From NCBI RefSeq assembly GCF_051401765.1, contig NW_027480532.1:868001-932000 (forward strand): a stretch of 64,000 nucleotides of DNA, in the 5' to 3' direction. Made by a program: the position numbers and the translations under genes. Origin of the DNA: Calliopsis andreniformis (taxonomy: Eukaryota; Arthropoda; Insecta; Hymenoptera; Andrenidae). Each line of letters begins with the position of its first letter. Position 1 is the stretch's first letter. Below are positions 39,631-52,299 of this stretch, one piece after another. The notes beneath the pieces are model-generated. The model saw only the letters and a program-made list of their open reading frames with translations. It made no database searches and was not told the origin of the DNA.

Positions 39631-39747
39631 CAACAATCAGTTGTCAAACCTCAATCCTCAATAGAATGTCATCAATTCACTGTTTTCAATACTCAATACT
39701 CAATCTGCAATCTTCAAATCTCTATCCACAAACATCAATTCTCATCA
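39631..39747 (+). repeat. Block A, copy 24
   Basis: Main subtype with CACTGTTTTC instead of CACAGTTTTC. Confidence 0.9.
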
Positions 39748-40510
39748 CTCAACCCTCGACACTCAGTCCCCAATCCTCAATATTCAATCCTCAATACTCA
39801 ATCCTCAATCCACAACCCTCAACCTTCAATCCTCAATACTCGATCTTCAATCCTCAATCCTCAATGCTCAATCCTCAATTCTCAATCCTCGATCGCCAAT
39901 CATCAATCCTCAATACTCAATATTCAATCCTCAATCCTCAATCCTCAATCCTCAGTCCTCATACTTCAATCCTCAATCTTCAATCATCAATACTCAGTCT
40001 TCAATCCTCAATCCTCAATCTTCAATCCTCAATCCTCAATTCTCACTCCTCCATACTCAATCCTCAATCGTCAATCCTCAATCCCCAATCCTCAATCTTC
40101 AATCCTCAATCCTCAATCCTCAATCCTCAATCCTCAATCTTCAATCCTCAATACTCAATCTTCAATCCTCAATCCTCAATCCTCAATCCTCAATGCTCAA
40201 TCCTCAATCCTCAATCCTACACCCTCAATCTGCAATCCTCAATACTCAATCTCCAATCCTCAATCCTCAATCCTCAATCCTCAATCCTCATTCTTCAATC
40301 CTCAATACCCAATCCTCAATACCCAATCCTCAATCTTCAATCCTCAATCCTCAATCCTCAATTCTCAATCCTCAATCCTCAATCCACAGACCTCAATCCT
40401 CAATCTTCAATCCTCAATACTCAATCTTCAATCCTCTATCCCCAATCCTCAATCCTCAATCCTCATTCTCCAGTCCTCAACACCCAATCCTCAATCTTCA
40501 ATCCTCAATC
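39631..40510 (+). repeat. Segment duplicated at 48577-49456
   Basis: Partner of the copy 8,946 bases downstream. The part from 40193 also resembles 9779-10150. Confidence 0.84.
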
Positions 40511-40803
40511 CTCAATCCTCAATTCTCAGTCCTCAATATTCAATCCACAATTCTCAATCTTCAATCCTCAATCCTCAACCCTCAATCCTCAATCCTCAAT
40601 CGTCAGGCTACAATTCTCAATACTCAATCTTCAATCCTCAATCCTCAATCCTCATTCCTCAATCCTCATTCTTCAATCCTCAATACCCAATCCTCAATCT
40701 TCAATCCTCAGTCCTCAACCCTCTGTCTTCATACTCAATTCTCAATTCCCCAATCCTCAATCCTCAATCCTCAATCTTCAATCCTCAGTAATCAATCTCC
40801 AAT

Positions 40804-40895
40804 TCTAGATACTCAATCCCCAATCCTCAATCCTTAATCCTCAGCCTTCAATCCTCAACCCCAGTCCTCAATCTTCAATCCTTAATGCTCTATCC
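40804..40895 (+). repeat. Block C, copy 8
   Basis: Starts TTCTAGATAC, a variant shared with 43413 and 45783. Confidence 0.87.
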
Positions 40896-41722
40896 TCAAT
40901 CCTCAATCCTCAGTCCTCAATCATCTATCCTCAATCCTCAAACCTCAATCCTCAACCGTCAGTACTCGTCCTCAATACTCAACACTCAATCCTCAATCCT
41001 CAATCTTCAATCCTCAATACTCAATATTCAATCCTCAATCCTCAATCCTCAATCCTCTATCTTCAATCCTCAATCCTCAATCCTCAATCCTCTATCCTCA
41101 TTCTTCAATCCTCAATACCCAATCCTCAATCTTCAATCCTCAATCCTCAATCCTCAATTCTCAATCCTCAATCCTCTGTCCTCTGTCCTCAGTCCTCTAA
41201 CCTCAACCCTCAACCCTCAGCCCTCAACCTCAATCCTCGATACTCATTCCTCAATCCTCAATCTTCAATCCTCAAAACTCAATCTTCAATCATCAGTCCT
41301 CAATTCTCAATCCTAAATACTCAATCCTCAATCCTCAATCTTCAATCATCAATACTCAGTCTTCAATCCTCAATCCTCAATCCTCAATCCTCAATCCTCA
41401 TTCTTCAATCCTCAATACACAATCCTCAATCTTCAACCCTCAATCCTCAACCCTCAATCCTCAATCCTCAGACCTGAAACATCAATACTCAACCCTCAGT
41501 CCTCGTCCTCAATCCACAACAATCAATCCTCAATCCTCATTCTTCAATCGTCAATATTCAATCTTCAGTCCTCAATCCTCAATCCTCAATCCTCAATCCT
41601 CAATCCTCAATGTTCAACCCGCAATACCCAATCCTCAATCTTCAATCCCCAATCCTCAATCCTCAATCCTCAATCTTCAATCCTCAATACTCAATCTTCA
41701 ATCCTCAATTCTCAATACTCAA

Positions 41723-41765
41723 TAGAATGTCCTGAACTCTCAGGATTCAATACTCAAACCTCAAC
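41723..41765 (+). repeat. Block B, copy 10 (GAACTC form)
   Basis: TAGAATGTCC start; inner arms CCTGA/TCAGG intact. Confidence 0.89.
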
Positions 41766-42194
41766 ACGCAACCCTGAATCCTCAATCCTCAATCCTCAAT
41801 CCTCAATCTTCAATCCTCAATACTCAATCTTCAATCCTCCATCCTCAATCCTCAGTCCTCAATCCTCAATCCTCAATCGTCAGTCTTCAATCCTCAATAC
41901 TCAATCTTCAATCCTCAATCCTCAATCGTCATTCGTCAATCCTCATTCTTCAATCCTCAATACCCAATCCTCAATCTTCAATCTTCAACCCTCAATCCTC
42001 AACTCTCAATCCTCAACCCTCAATCCTCAGACCTCAAACCTCAATCCTCAACCCTCAGCCCTCATCCTCAATCCTCAATCCTCAATCTTCAATCCTCAAT
42101 CCTCAATCCTCATGCCTCAATCCTCAATCCTCAGTCATCAAACCTCAATCCTGAATCCTCAGTACTGAATTCTCAATCTTCAGACCTCAGACCT

Positions 42195-42270
42195 GAACAA
42201 TCAGATGTCAATCCTCAATCCTCAATAGAATATCATCAACTCACAGTTTTCAATACTCAATACTCAATCT
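42195..42270 (+). repeat. Block A, copy 25 (truncated, 76 bp)
   Basis: GAACAATCAGATGTC start, AATATCATCAACTCAC, and the same 3' truncation as at 12743. Confidence 0.87.
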
Positions 42271-42437
42271 TCAATCCTCAATCCTCAATCCTCAATCGTC
42301 AGTCTACAATCCTCAATACCCAATCCTCAATCTTCCATCCTCAATCCTCAATCCTCAATACTCAATCCTCAATCCTCAGTCCTCAGTCCTCAAACCTCAA
42401 TCCTCAACCCTCAGCCCTCATCCTCAATCCTCAATCC

Positions 42438-42529
42438 TAAATTCTCAATCCTCAAACCTCAAACCTCAATCCTCAACCGTCAGTCCTCGTCCTCAATCCT
42501 CAACCCTCAATCCTCAATCCTCAGTCCTC
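42438..42529 (+). repeat. Block E, copy 5
   Basis: Lies just after a truncated A block (42195), as does the copy at 52208. Confidence 0.86.
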
Positions 42530-42885
42530 AATCTTCAATCTTCAATCCTCAATCCTCAATCCTCAATCCTCAATCCTCAATCTTCAATCCTCAACCTTCA
42601 ATCCTCAATACTCAATCTTCAATCCTCAATCCTCAATCCTCAATCCTCAACCCACAATCCTCAATCCTCTATCCTCAATGTTCACTCATCAATACTCAGT
42701 CTTCAATCCTCAATCCTCAATCCTCAATCCTCAATCCTCATTCTTCAATCCTCAACACCCAATCCTCAATCTTCAATCCTCAATACTCAATCCTCAATCC
42801 TCAATCCTCAATCCTCAATCCTCTGTCCTCAAACCTCAATCCTGAATCCTCAATACTGAATCCTCAATCTTCAGCCCTCAGTCCT

Positions 42886-43002
42886 CAACAATCAGATGTC
42901 AAACCACAATCCTCAATAGAACGTCATCAATTCACACTTTTCAATACTCAATACTCAATCTGCAATCTTCAAATCTCTATCCACAAACATCAATTCTCAT
43001 CA
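42886..43002 (+). repeat. Block A, copy 26
   Basis: Marked by GATGTCAAACCAC, AACGTCATC and CACACTTTTC, shared with 45256. Confidence 0.9.
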
Positions 43003-43119
43003 CTCAACCCTCGACACTCAGTCCCCAATCCTCAATATTCAATCCTCAATCCTCAATCCTCAATACCCAATCCTCAATCCTCAACACTCAACTATCAATC
43101 CTCAATTCTCAATACTCAA

Positions 43120-43162
43120 TAGAATATCCTGAATTCTCAGGATTCAATACTCAAACCTCAAC
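43120..43162 (+). repeat. Block B, copy 11
   Basis: Full inverted repeat with GAATTC centre, in the first 2,370-bp unit. Confidence 0.9.
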
Positions 43163-43412
43163 CCTCAACCCTCAGCCCTCATTCTCAATCCTCAATCCTC
43201 AATCCTCAATCCTCAATCCTCAATTCTCAATCCTCAGTAATCAATCCTCAATCTTCAATACTCAATCGTCAATCCTCATTCCTCAATCCTCAATCCGCAA
43301 TCCTCGTTCCTCAAACCTCAATCCTCAACCCTCAGTCTTCATACTCAATTCTCAATTCTCAATCCTCAACCCTCAATCCTCAATCTTCAATACCCAATAA
43401 TCAATCTCCAAT

Positions 43413-43504
43413 TCTAGATACTCAATCCCCAATCCTCAATCCTCAATCCTCAGCCTTCAATCCTCAACCCCAGTCCTCAATCTTCAATCCTTAATGCGCT
43501 ATCC
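43413..43504 (+). repeat. Block C, copy 9
   Basis: TTCTAGATAC start; ends TTAATGCGCTATCC. Confidence 0.87.
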
Positions 43505-44324
43505 TCAATCCTCAGTCCTCAGTCCTCAATCCTCTATCCTCAATCCTCAAACCTCAATCCTCAACCGTCAGTCCTCGTCCTCAATACTCAACACTCAATC
43601 CTCAATCCTCAATCTTCAATCCTCAATACTCAATATTCAATCCTCAATCCTCAATCCTCAATCCTCAATCTTCAATCCTCAATCCTCAATCCTCAATCCT
43701 CTATCCTCATTCTTCAATCCTCAATACCCAATCCTCAATTTTCAATCCTCAATCCTCAATCCTCAATTCTCAATCCTCAATCCTCTGTCCTCAGTCCTCT
43801 AACCTCAACCCTCAACCCTCAGCCCTCAACCTCAATCCTGAATACTCAATCCTCAATCCTCAATCTTCAATCCTCAAAACTCAATCTTCAATCATCAATC
43901 CTCAATTCTCAATCTTAAATACTCAATCCTCAATCCTCAATCTTCAATCATCAATACACAGTCTTCAATCCTCAATCCCCAATCCTCAATCCTCAATCCT
44001 CATTCTTCAATCCTCAATACACAATCCTCAATCTTCAATCCTCGATCCTCAATCCTCAATCCTCAATCCTCAGACCTCAAACATCAATACTCAACCCTCA
44101 GTCCTCGTCCTCAATCCACAACAATCAATCCTCAATCCTCATTCTTCAATCGTCAATATTCAATCTTCAGTCCTCAATCCTCAATCCTCAATCCTCAATC
44201 CTCAATCCTCAATGTTCAACCCGCAATACCCAATCCTCAATCTTCAATCCCCAATCCTCAATCCTCAATCCTCAATCTTGAATCCTCAATACTCAATCTT
44301 CAATCCTCAATTCTCAATACTCAA

Positions 44325-44367
44325 CAGAATATCCTGAACTCTCAGGATACAATACTCAAACCTCAAC
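44325..44367 (+). repeat. Block B, copy 12 (GAACTC form)
   Basis: Starts CAGAATATCC; the right side continues AGGATACAATAC. Confidence 0.89.
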
Positions 44368-44457
44368 ACGCAACCCTGAATCCTCAATCCTCAATCCTCA
44401 ATCCTCAATCTTTAATCCTCAATACTCAATCTTCAATCCTCCATCCTCAATCCTCAA

Positions 44458-44508
44458 CCTTCAATCCTCAACCCCAGTCCTCAATCTTCAATCCTTAATG
44501 CTCTATCC
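44458..44508 (+). repeat. Block C, partial (3' half)
   Basis: Only the part from CCTTCAATCC to CTCTATCC is present; the CTAG half is missing. Confidence 0.82.
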
Positions 44509-45255
44509 TCAATCCTCAATCCTCAGTCCTCAATCCTCTATCCTCAATCCTCAAACCTCAAGCCTCAAACGTCAGTCCTCGTCCTCAGTACTCAACACTC
44601 AATCCTCATTCCTCAATCTTGAATCCTCAATACTCAATATTCAATCGTCAATCGTCAATCCTCAATCCTCAATCTTCAATCCTCAATCGTCAATCCTCAA
44701 TCCTCAATCCTCATTCTTCAATCCTCAATACCCAATCCTCAATCTTCAATCCTCAATCCTCAATCCTCAATTCTCAATCCTCAATCCTCTGTCCTCAGTC
44801 CTCTAACCTCAACCCCCAACCCTCAGCCCTCATACTCAGTCCTCAATCGTCAATTCTCAATCCTCAATCCTCAGTCCTAAGTCCTCAAATCTCAATCTTC
44901 AACCCTGAGCACTCATCCTCAATCCTCAATCCTCAATGTTCAATCCTCAACACCCAATCCTCAATCTTCAATCCTCAATACTCAATCTTCAATCCTCAAT
45001 CCTCAATCCTCAATCCTCAACCCACAATCCTCAATCCTCTATCCTCAATGTTCACTCATCAATACTCAGTCTTCAATCCTCAATCCTCAATCCTCAATCC
45101 TCAATCCTCATTCTTCAATCCTCAACACCCAATCCTCAATCTTCAATCCTCAATACTCAATCCTCAATCCTCAATCCTCAATCCTCAATCCTCTGTCCTC
45201 AAACCTCAATCCTGAATCCTCAATACTGAATCCTCAATCTTCAGCCCTCAGTCCT

Positions 45256-45372
45256 CAACAATCAGATGTCAAACCACAATCCTCAATAGAACGTCATCAA
45301 TTCACACTTTTCAATACTCAATACTCAATCTGCAATCTTCAAATCTCTATCCACAAACATCAATTCTCATCA
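45256..45372 (+). repeat. Block A, copy 27
   Basis: Tandem counterpart of 42886, 2,370 bases on. Confidence 0.9.
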
Positions 45373-45489
45373 CTCAACCCTCGACACTCAGTCCCCAATC
45401 CTCAATATTCAATCCTCAATCCTCAATCCTCAATACCCAATCCTCAATCCTCAACACTCAACTATCAATCCTCAATTCTCAATACTCAA

Positions 45490-45532
45490 TAGAATATCCT
45501 GAATTCTCAGGATTCAATACTCAAACCTCAAC
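45490..45532 (+). repeat. Block B, copy 13
   Basis: Counterpart of 43120 (GAATTC centre). Confidence 0.9.
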
Positions 45533-45782
45533 CCTCAACCCTCAGCCCTCATTCTCAATCCTCAATCCTCAATCCTCAATCCTCAATCCTCAATTCTCAA
45601 TCCTCAGTAATCAATCCTCAATCTTCAATACTCAATCGTCAATCCTCATTCCTCAATCCTCAATCCGCAATCCTCGTTCCTCAAACCTCAATCCTCAACC
45701 CTCAGTCTTCATACTCAATTCTCAATTCTCAATCCTCAACCCTCAATCCTCAATCTTCAATACCCAATAATCAATCTCCAAT

Positions 45783-45837
45783 TCTAGATACTCAATCCCC
45801 AATCCTCAATCCTCAATCCTCAGCCTTCAATCCTCAA
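45783..45837 (+). repeat. Block C, copy 10 (3' half deleted)
   Basis: The 83-bp deletion in copy 2 of the 2,370-bp unit removes the part with AACCCCAGTCC. Confidence 0.86.
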
Positions 45838-46611
45838 ACCTCAATCCTCAACCGTCAGTCCTCGTCCTCAATACTCAACACTCAATCCTCAATCCTCAAT
45901 CTTCAATCCTCAATACTCAATATTCAATCCTCAATCCTCAATCCTCAATCCTCAATCTTCAATCCTCAATCCTCAATCCTCAATCCTCTATCCTCATTCT
46001 TCAATCCTCAATACCCAATCCTCAATTTTCAATCCTCAATCCTCAATCCTCAATTCTCAATCCTCAATCCTCTGTCCTCAGTCCTCTAACCTCAACCCTC
46101 AACCCTCAGCCCTCAACCTCAATCCTCAATACTCAATCCTCAATCCTCAATCTTCAATCCTCAAAACTCAATCTTCAATCATCAATCCTCAATTCTCAAT
46201 CTTAAATACTCAATCCTCAATCCTCAATCTTCAATCATCAATACACAGTCTTCAATCCTCAATCCCCAATCCTCAATCCTCAATCCTCATTCTTCAATCC
46301 TCAATACACAATCCTCAATCTTCAATCCTCGATCCGCAATCCTCAATCCTCAATCCTCAGACCTCAAACATCAATACTCAACCCTCAGTCCTCGTCCTCA
46401 ATCCACAACAATCAATCCTCAATCCTCATTCTTCAATCGTCAATATTCAATCTTCAGTCCTCAATCCTCAATCCTCAATCCTCAATCCTCAATCCTCAAT
46501 GTTCAACCCGCAATACCCAATCCTCAATCTTCAATCCCCAATCCTCAATCCTCAATCCTCAATCTTGAATCCTCAATACTCAATCTTCAATCCTCAATTC
46601 TCAATACTCAA

Positions 46612-46654
46612 CAGAATATCCTGAACTCTCAGGACTCAATACTCAAACCTCAAC
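46612..46654 (+). repeat. Block B, copy 14 (GAACTC form)
   Basis: Counterpart of 44325; the outer right arm has become AGGACTC. Confidence 0.89.
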
Positions 46655-46744
46655 ACGCAACCCTGAATCCTCAATCCTCAATCCTCAATCCTCAATCTTT
46701 AATCCTCAATACTCAATCTTCAATCCTCCATCCTCAATCCTCAA

Positions 46745-46795
46745 CCTTCAATCCTCAACCCCAGTCCTCAATCTTCAATCCTTAATGCTCTATCC
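46745..46795 (+). repeat. Block C, partial (3' half)
   Basis: Counterpart of 44458-44508 at 2,287 bases. Confidence 0.82.
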
Positions 46796-47542
46796 TCAAT
46801 CCTCAATCCTCAGTCCTCAATCCTCTATCCTCAATCCTCAAACCTCAAGCCTCAAACGTCAGTCCTCGTCCTCAGTACTCAACACTCAATCCTCATTCCT
46901 CAATCTTGAATCCTCAATACTCAATATTCAATCGTCAATCGTCAATCCTCAATCCTCAATCTTCAATCCTCAATCGTCAATCCTCAATCCTCAATCCTCA
47001 TTCTTCAATCCTCAATACCCAATCCTCAATCTTCAATCCTCAATCCTCAATCCTCAATTCTCAATCCTCAATCCTCTGTCCTCAGTCCTCTAACCTCAAC
47101 CCCCAACCCTCAGCCCTCATACTCAGTCCTCAATCGTCAATTCTCAATCCTCAATCCTCAGTCCTAAGTCCTCAAATCTCAATCTTCAACCCTGAGCACT
47201 CATCCTCAATCCTCAATCCTCAATCCTCAATCCTCAATCTTCAATCCTCAACCTTCAATCCTCAATACTCAATCTTCAATCCTCAATCCTCAATCCTCAA
47301 TCCTCAACCCACAATCCTCAATCCTCTATCCTCAATGTTCACTCATCAATACTCAGTCTTCAATCCTCAATCCTCAATCCTCAATCCTCAATCCTCATTC
47401 TTCAATCCTCAACACCCAATCCTCAATCTTCAATCCTCAATCCTCAATCATCAATTCTCAATCCTCAATCCTCAATCCTCTGTCCTCAAACATCTATCCT
47501 GAATCCTCAATACTGAATCCTCAATCTTCAGCCCTCAGTCCT

Positions 47543-47659
47543 CAACAATCAGTTGTCAAACCTCAATCCTCAATAGAATGTCATCAATTCACAGTTTTCA
47601 ATACTCAATACTCAATCTGCAATCTTGAAATCTCTATCCACAAACATCAATTCTCATCA
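47543..47659 (+). repeat. Block A, copy 28
   Basis: CTTGAAATCTC form, otherwise seen only at 30477 and 36404. Confidence 0.9.
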
Positions 47660-48576
47660 CTCAACCCTCGACACTCAGTCCCCAATCCTCAATATTCAAT
47701 CCTCAATCCTCAATCCTCAATCCACAATTCTCAACCTTCAATCCTCAATACTCGATCTTCAATCCTCAATCCTCATTCTTCAATCCTCATTCTTCAATCC
47801 TCAATACCCAACCCTCAATCTTCAATCCTCAGTCCTCAATCCTCAATTCTCAATCCTCAATCCTCAATCCTCGATCCTCAGACCTCAAACATCAATACTC
47901 AACCCTCAGTCCTCGTCCTCAATCCACAACAATCACTCCTCAATCCTCAGTCTTCAATCATCAATATTCGATCTTCAGTCCTCAATCCGCAATCCTCAAT
48001 CCTCAATCCTCAATCCTCAATGTTCAATCCGCAATACCCAATCCTCAATCTTCAATCCTCAATCCTCAATCCTCAATCCTCAATCCTCAATACTCAATCC
48101 TCAATCCTCAGTCCACAAACCTCAAACCTCAATCTTCAATCATCAATACTCAATCTTCAATCCTCCGTCCTCAATCCTCAACCCTCAATCCTCAATCCAC
48201 AATCGTCAGGCTTCAATCCTCAATACTCAATCTTCAATCCTCAATCCTCAATCCTCATTCCTCAATCCTCATTCTTCAATCCTCATTCTTCAATCCTCAA
48301 TACCCAACCCTCAATCTTCAATCCTCAGTCCTCAATCCTCAATTCTCAATCCTCAATCCTCAGTCCTAAGTCCTCAAATCTCAATCCTCAACCCTGAGCC
48401 CTCATCCTCAATCCTCAATCCTCAATGTTCAATCCTCAACACCCAATCCTCAATCTTCAATCCTCAATCCTCAATCCTCAATCCTCAATCCTCAATCCTC
48501 AATCCTCAATCCTCTGTCCTCAAACATCAGTCCTGAAACCTCAATACTGAATCCTCAATCTTCAGCCCTCAGTCCT
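47543..48576 (+). repeat. Displaced copy of 30477-31440
   Basis: The A-block subtype with CTTGAAATCTC and the phrases after it match 30477-31440 at an offset of 17,066 bases, growing by about 67 bases after an extra segment near 47760-47870. It shows exchange between the centre and the right half of the window. Confidence 0.8.
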
Positions 48577-48693
48577 CAACAATCAGTTGTCAAACCTCAA
48601 TCCTCAATTGAATGTCATCAATTCACAGTTTTCAATACTCAATACTCAATCTGCAATCTTCAAATCTCTATCCACAAACATCAATTCTCATCA
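48577..48693 (+). repeat. Block A, copy 29
   Basis: Main subtype with TCAATTGAATGTC in place of TCAATAGAATGTC. Confidence 0.9.
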
Positions 48694-49456
48694 CTCAACC
48701 CTCGACACTCAGTCCCCAATCCTCAATATTCAATCCTCAATACTCAATCCTCAATCCACAATCCTCAACCTTCAATCCTCAATACTCGATCTTCAATCCT
48801 CAATCCTCAATGCTCAATCCTCAATTCTCAATCCTCGATCGCCAATCATCAATCCTCAATACTCAATATTCAATCCTCAATCCTCAATCCTCAATCCTCA
48901 GTCCTCATTCTTCAATCCTCAATCTTCAATCATCAATACTCAGTCTTCAATCCTCAATCCTCAATCTTCAATCCTCAATCCTCAATTCTCACTCCTCCAT
49001 ACTCAATCCTCAATCGTCAATCCTCAATCCCCAATCCTCAATCTTCAATCCTCAATCCTCAATCCTCAATCCTCAATCCTCAATCTTCAATCCTCAATAC
49101 TCAATCTTCAATCCTCAATCCTCAATCCTCAATCCTCAATGCTCAATCCTCAATCCTCAATCCTAAACCCTCAATCTGCAATCCTCAATACTCAATCTCC
49201 AATCCTCAATCCTCAATCCTCAATCCTCAGTCCTCATTCTTCAATCCTCAATACCCAATCCTCAATACCCAATCCTCAATCTTCAATCCTCAATCCTCAA
49301 TCCTCAATTCTCAATCCTCAATCCTCAATCCACAGACCTCAATCCTCAATCTTCAATCCTCAATACTCAATCTTCAATCCTCTATCCCCAATCCTCAATC
49401 CTCAATCCTCATTCTCCAGTCCTCAACACCCAATCCTCAATCTTCAATCCTCAATT
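48577..49456 (+). repeat. Displaced copy of 39631-40510
   Basis: A block, CGATCG site and the phrase AATCCACAGACC (at about 40380 and 49326) recur at a constant offset of 8,946 bases. Confidence 0.84.
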
Positions 49457-49640
49457 CTCAATCCTCAATATTCAATCCACAATTCTCAATCTTCAATCCT
49501 CAATCCTCAACCCTCAATCCTCAATCCTCAATCCTCAATCCTCAATCCTCAGTCCTCAATCCTCTATCCTCAATCCTCAAACCTCAATCCTCAACCGTCA
49601 GTCCTCGTCCTCAATACTCAACACTCAATCCTCAATCCTC

Positions 49641-50080
49641 AATCTTCAATCCTCAATACTCAATATTCAATCCTCAATCCTCAATCCTCAATCCTCAATC
49701 TTCAATCCTCAATCCTCAATCCTCAATCCTCTATCCTCATTCTTCAATCCTCAATACCCAATCCTCAATCTTCAATCCTCAATCCTCAATCCTCAATTCT
49801 CAATCCTCAATCCTCTGTCCTCAGTCCTCTAACCTCAACCCTCAACCCTCAGCCCTCAACCTCAATCCTCTATACTCATTCCTCAATCCTCAATCTTCAA
49901 TCCTCAAAACTCAATCTTCGATCATCAATCCTCAATTCTCAATCCTAACTACTCAATCCTCAATCCTCAATCTTCAATCATCAATACTCAGTCTTCAATC
50001 CTCAATCCTCAATCCTCAATCCTCAATCCTCATTCTTCAATCCTCAATACACAATCCTCAATCTTCAATCCTCAATCCTC
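49641..50080 (+). repeat. 440-bp tandem duplication, copy 1
   Basis: Begins AATCTTCAATCCTC and contains the unusual phrases CAAAACTCAATCTTCG and CCTAACTACTC. I compared it line by line with the next 440 bases and saw no difference. Confidence 0.92.
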
Positions 50081-50520
50081 AATCTTCAATCCTCAATACT
50101 CAATATTCAATCCTCAATCCTCAATCCTCAATCCTCAATCTTCAATCCTCAATCCTCAATCCTCAATCCTCTATCCTCATTCTTCAATCCTCAATACCCA
50201 ATCCTCAATCTTCAATCCTCAATCCTCAATCCTCAATTCTCAATCCTCAATCCTCTGTCCTCAGTCCTCTAACCTCAACCCTCAACCCTCAGCCCTCAAC
50301 CTCAATCCTCTATACTCATTCCTCAATCCTCAATCTTCAATCCTCAAAACTCAATCTTCGATCATCAATCCTCAATTCTCAATCCTAACTACTCAATCCT
50401 CAATCCTCAATCTTCAATCATCAATACTCAGTCTTCAATCCTCAATCCTCAATCCTCAATCCTCAATCCTCATTCTTCAATCCTCAATACACAATCCTCA
50501 ATCTTCAATCCTCAATCCTC
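50081..50520 (+). repeat. 440-bp tandem duplication, copy 2
   Basis: Apparently identical to copy 1. The duplication probably happened very recently, or was recently homogenised. Confidence 0.92.
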
Positions 50521-51506
50521 AATCCTCAATCCTCAATCCTCAATGTTCAATTCGCAATACCCAATCCTCAATCTTCAATCCTCAATCCTCAATCCTCAAT
50601 CCTCAATCCTCAATCCTCAATACTCAATCCTCAATCCTCAGTCCTCAAACCTCAAACCTCAATCTTCAATCCTCAATACTCAATCTTCAATCCTAAGTCC
50701 GCAATCCTCAACCCTCAATCCTCAATCCTCAATCGTCAAACCTCAATCCTCAACCGTCAGTCCTCGTCCTCAATACTCAACACTCAATCCTCAATCCTCA
50801 ATCTTCAATCCTCAATACTCAATATTCAATCCTCAATCCTCAATCCTCAATCCTCAATCTTCAATCCTCAATCCTCAATCCTCAATCCTCTATCCTCATT
50901 CTTCAATCCTCAATACCCAATCCTCAATCTGCAATCCTCAATCCCCAATCCTCCATTCTCAATCCTCAATCCTCTGTCCTCAGTCCTCCAACCTCAACCC
51001 TCAACCCTCAGCCCTCATCCTCAATCCTCAATACTCAATCCTGAATCCTCAATCTTCAATCCTCAATACTCAATCTTCAATAATCAATCCTCAATTCTCA
51101 ATCCTCAATACTCAATCCTCAATCCTCAATCTTCAATCATCAATACTCAGTCTTCAATCCTCAATCCTCAATCCTCAATCCTCAATCCTCATTCTTCAAT
51201 CCTCAATACACAGTCCTCAATCTTCAATCCTCAATCCTCAATCCTCAATCCTCAGACCTCAAACATCAATGCTCAACCCTCAGTCCTCGTCGTCAATCCA
51301 TAACAATCAATCCTCAATCCTCATTCTTCAATCATCAATATTCAATCTTCAGTCCTCAATCCTCAATCCTCAATCCTCAATCCTCAATCCTCAATGTTCA
51401 ATCCGCAATACCCAATCCTCAATCTTCAATCCCCAATCCTCAATCCTCAATCCTCAATCTTCAATCCTCAATACTCAATCTTCAATCCTCAATTCTCAAT
51501 ACTCAA

Positions 51507-51549
51507 TAGAATAACCTGAACTCTCAGGATTCAATACTCAAACCTCAAC
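51507..51549 (+). repeat. Block B, copy 15 (GAACTC form)
   Basis: TAGAATAACCTGAACTC: the outer left arm has changed, inner arms intact. Confidence 0.89.
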
Positions 51550-51964
51550 ACGCAACCCTGAATCCTCGATCCTCAATCCTCAATCCTCAATCTTCAATCC
51601 TCAATACTCAATCTTCAGTCCTCCATCCTCAATCCTCAGTCCTCAATCCTCAATCCTCAATCGTCAGGCTTCAATCCTCAATACTCAATCTTCAATCCTC
51701 AATCCTCAATCGTCATTCGTCAATCCTCATTCTTCAATCCTCAATACCCAATCCTCAATCTTCAATTTTCAACCCTCAAACCTCAACTCTCAATCCTCAA
51801 CCCTCAATCCTCAGACCTCAAACCTCAATCCTCAACCCTCAGCCCTCATCCTCAATCCTCAATCCTCAATCTTCAATCCTCAATCCTCAATCCTCATGCC
51901 TCAATCCTCAATCCTCAGTCATCAAACCTCAATCCTGAATCCTCAATCTTCAGACCTCAGACCT

Positions 51965-52040
51965 GAACAATCAGATGTCAATCCTCAATCCTCAATAGAA
52001 TATCATCTATTCACAGTTTTCAATACTCAATACTCAATCT
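51965..52040 (+). repeat. Block A, copy 30 (truncated, 76 bp)
   Basis: Third copy of the truncated form, with CATCTATTCAC as a private change. Confidence 0.87.
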
Positions 52041-52207
52041 TCAATCCTCAATCCTCAATCCTCAATCGTCAGTCTACAATCCTCAATACCCAATCCTCAA
52101 TCTTCAATCCTCAATCCTCAATCCTCAATACTCAATCCTCATTCCTCAGTCCTCAGTCCTCAAACCTCAATCCTCAACCCTCAGCCCTCATCCTCAATCC
52201 TCAATCC

Positions 52208-52299
52208 TAAATTCTCAATCCTCAAACCTCAAACCTCAATCCTCAACCGTCAGTCCTCGTCCTCAATCCTCAACCCTCAATCCTCAATCCTCAGTCCTC
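52208..52299 (+). repeat. Block E, copy 6
   Basis: Lies 243 bases after the start of the truncated A block at 51965, the same distance as at 42195-42438. Confidence 0.86.

Larger units (their letters stand above)
42606..44975 (+). repeat. 2,370-bp tandem higher-order unit, copy 1
   Basis: The phrase CCCACAATCC with the following TTCACTCATC marks unit starts at 42651, 45021 and 47308. Blocks A (42886), B (43120, 44325) and C (43413) recur downstream. Confidence 0.88.
44976..47262 (+). repeat. 2,287-bp tandem higher-order unit, copy 2 (83-bp deletion)
   Basis: Offset to copy 1 is 2,370 bases up to about 45837 and 2,287 after it. The missing 83 bases correspond to 43468-43550 of copy 1 and are flanked there by the short direct repeat CAATCCTCAA. 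A third, partial copy starts at about 47263 and then diverges. Confidence 0.88.

Noticed and set aside
38872..40791. Long + strand open reading frame (639 codons) and dozens of similar frames
   Set aside because: All translate to variations of SSILNPQ, overlap each other in different frames, and have no codon-level structure, splice signals or unique domain. The heptamer consensus has no stop in any + frame, so long frames are expected by arithmetic.
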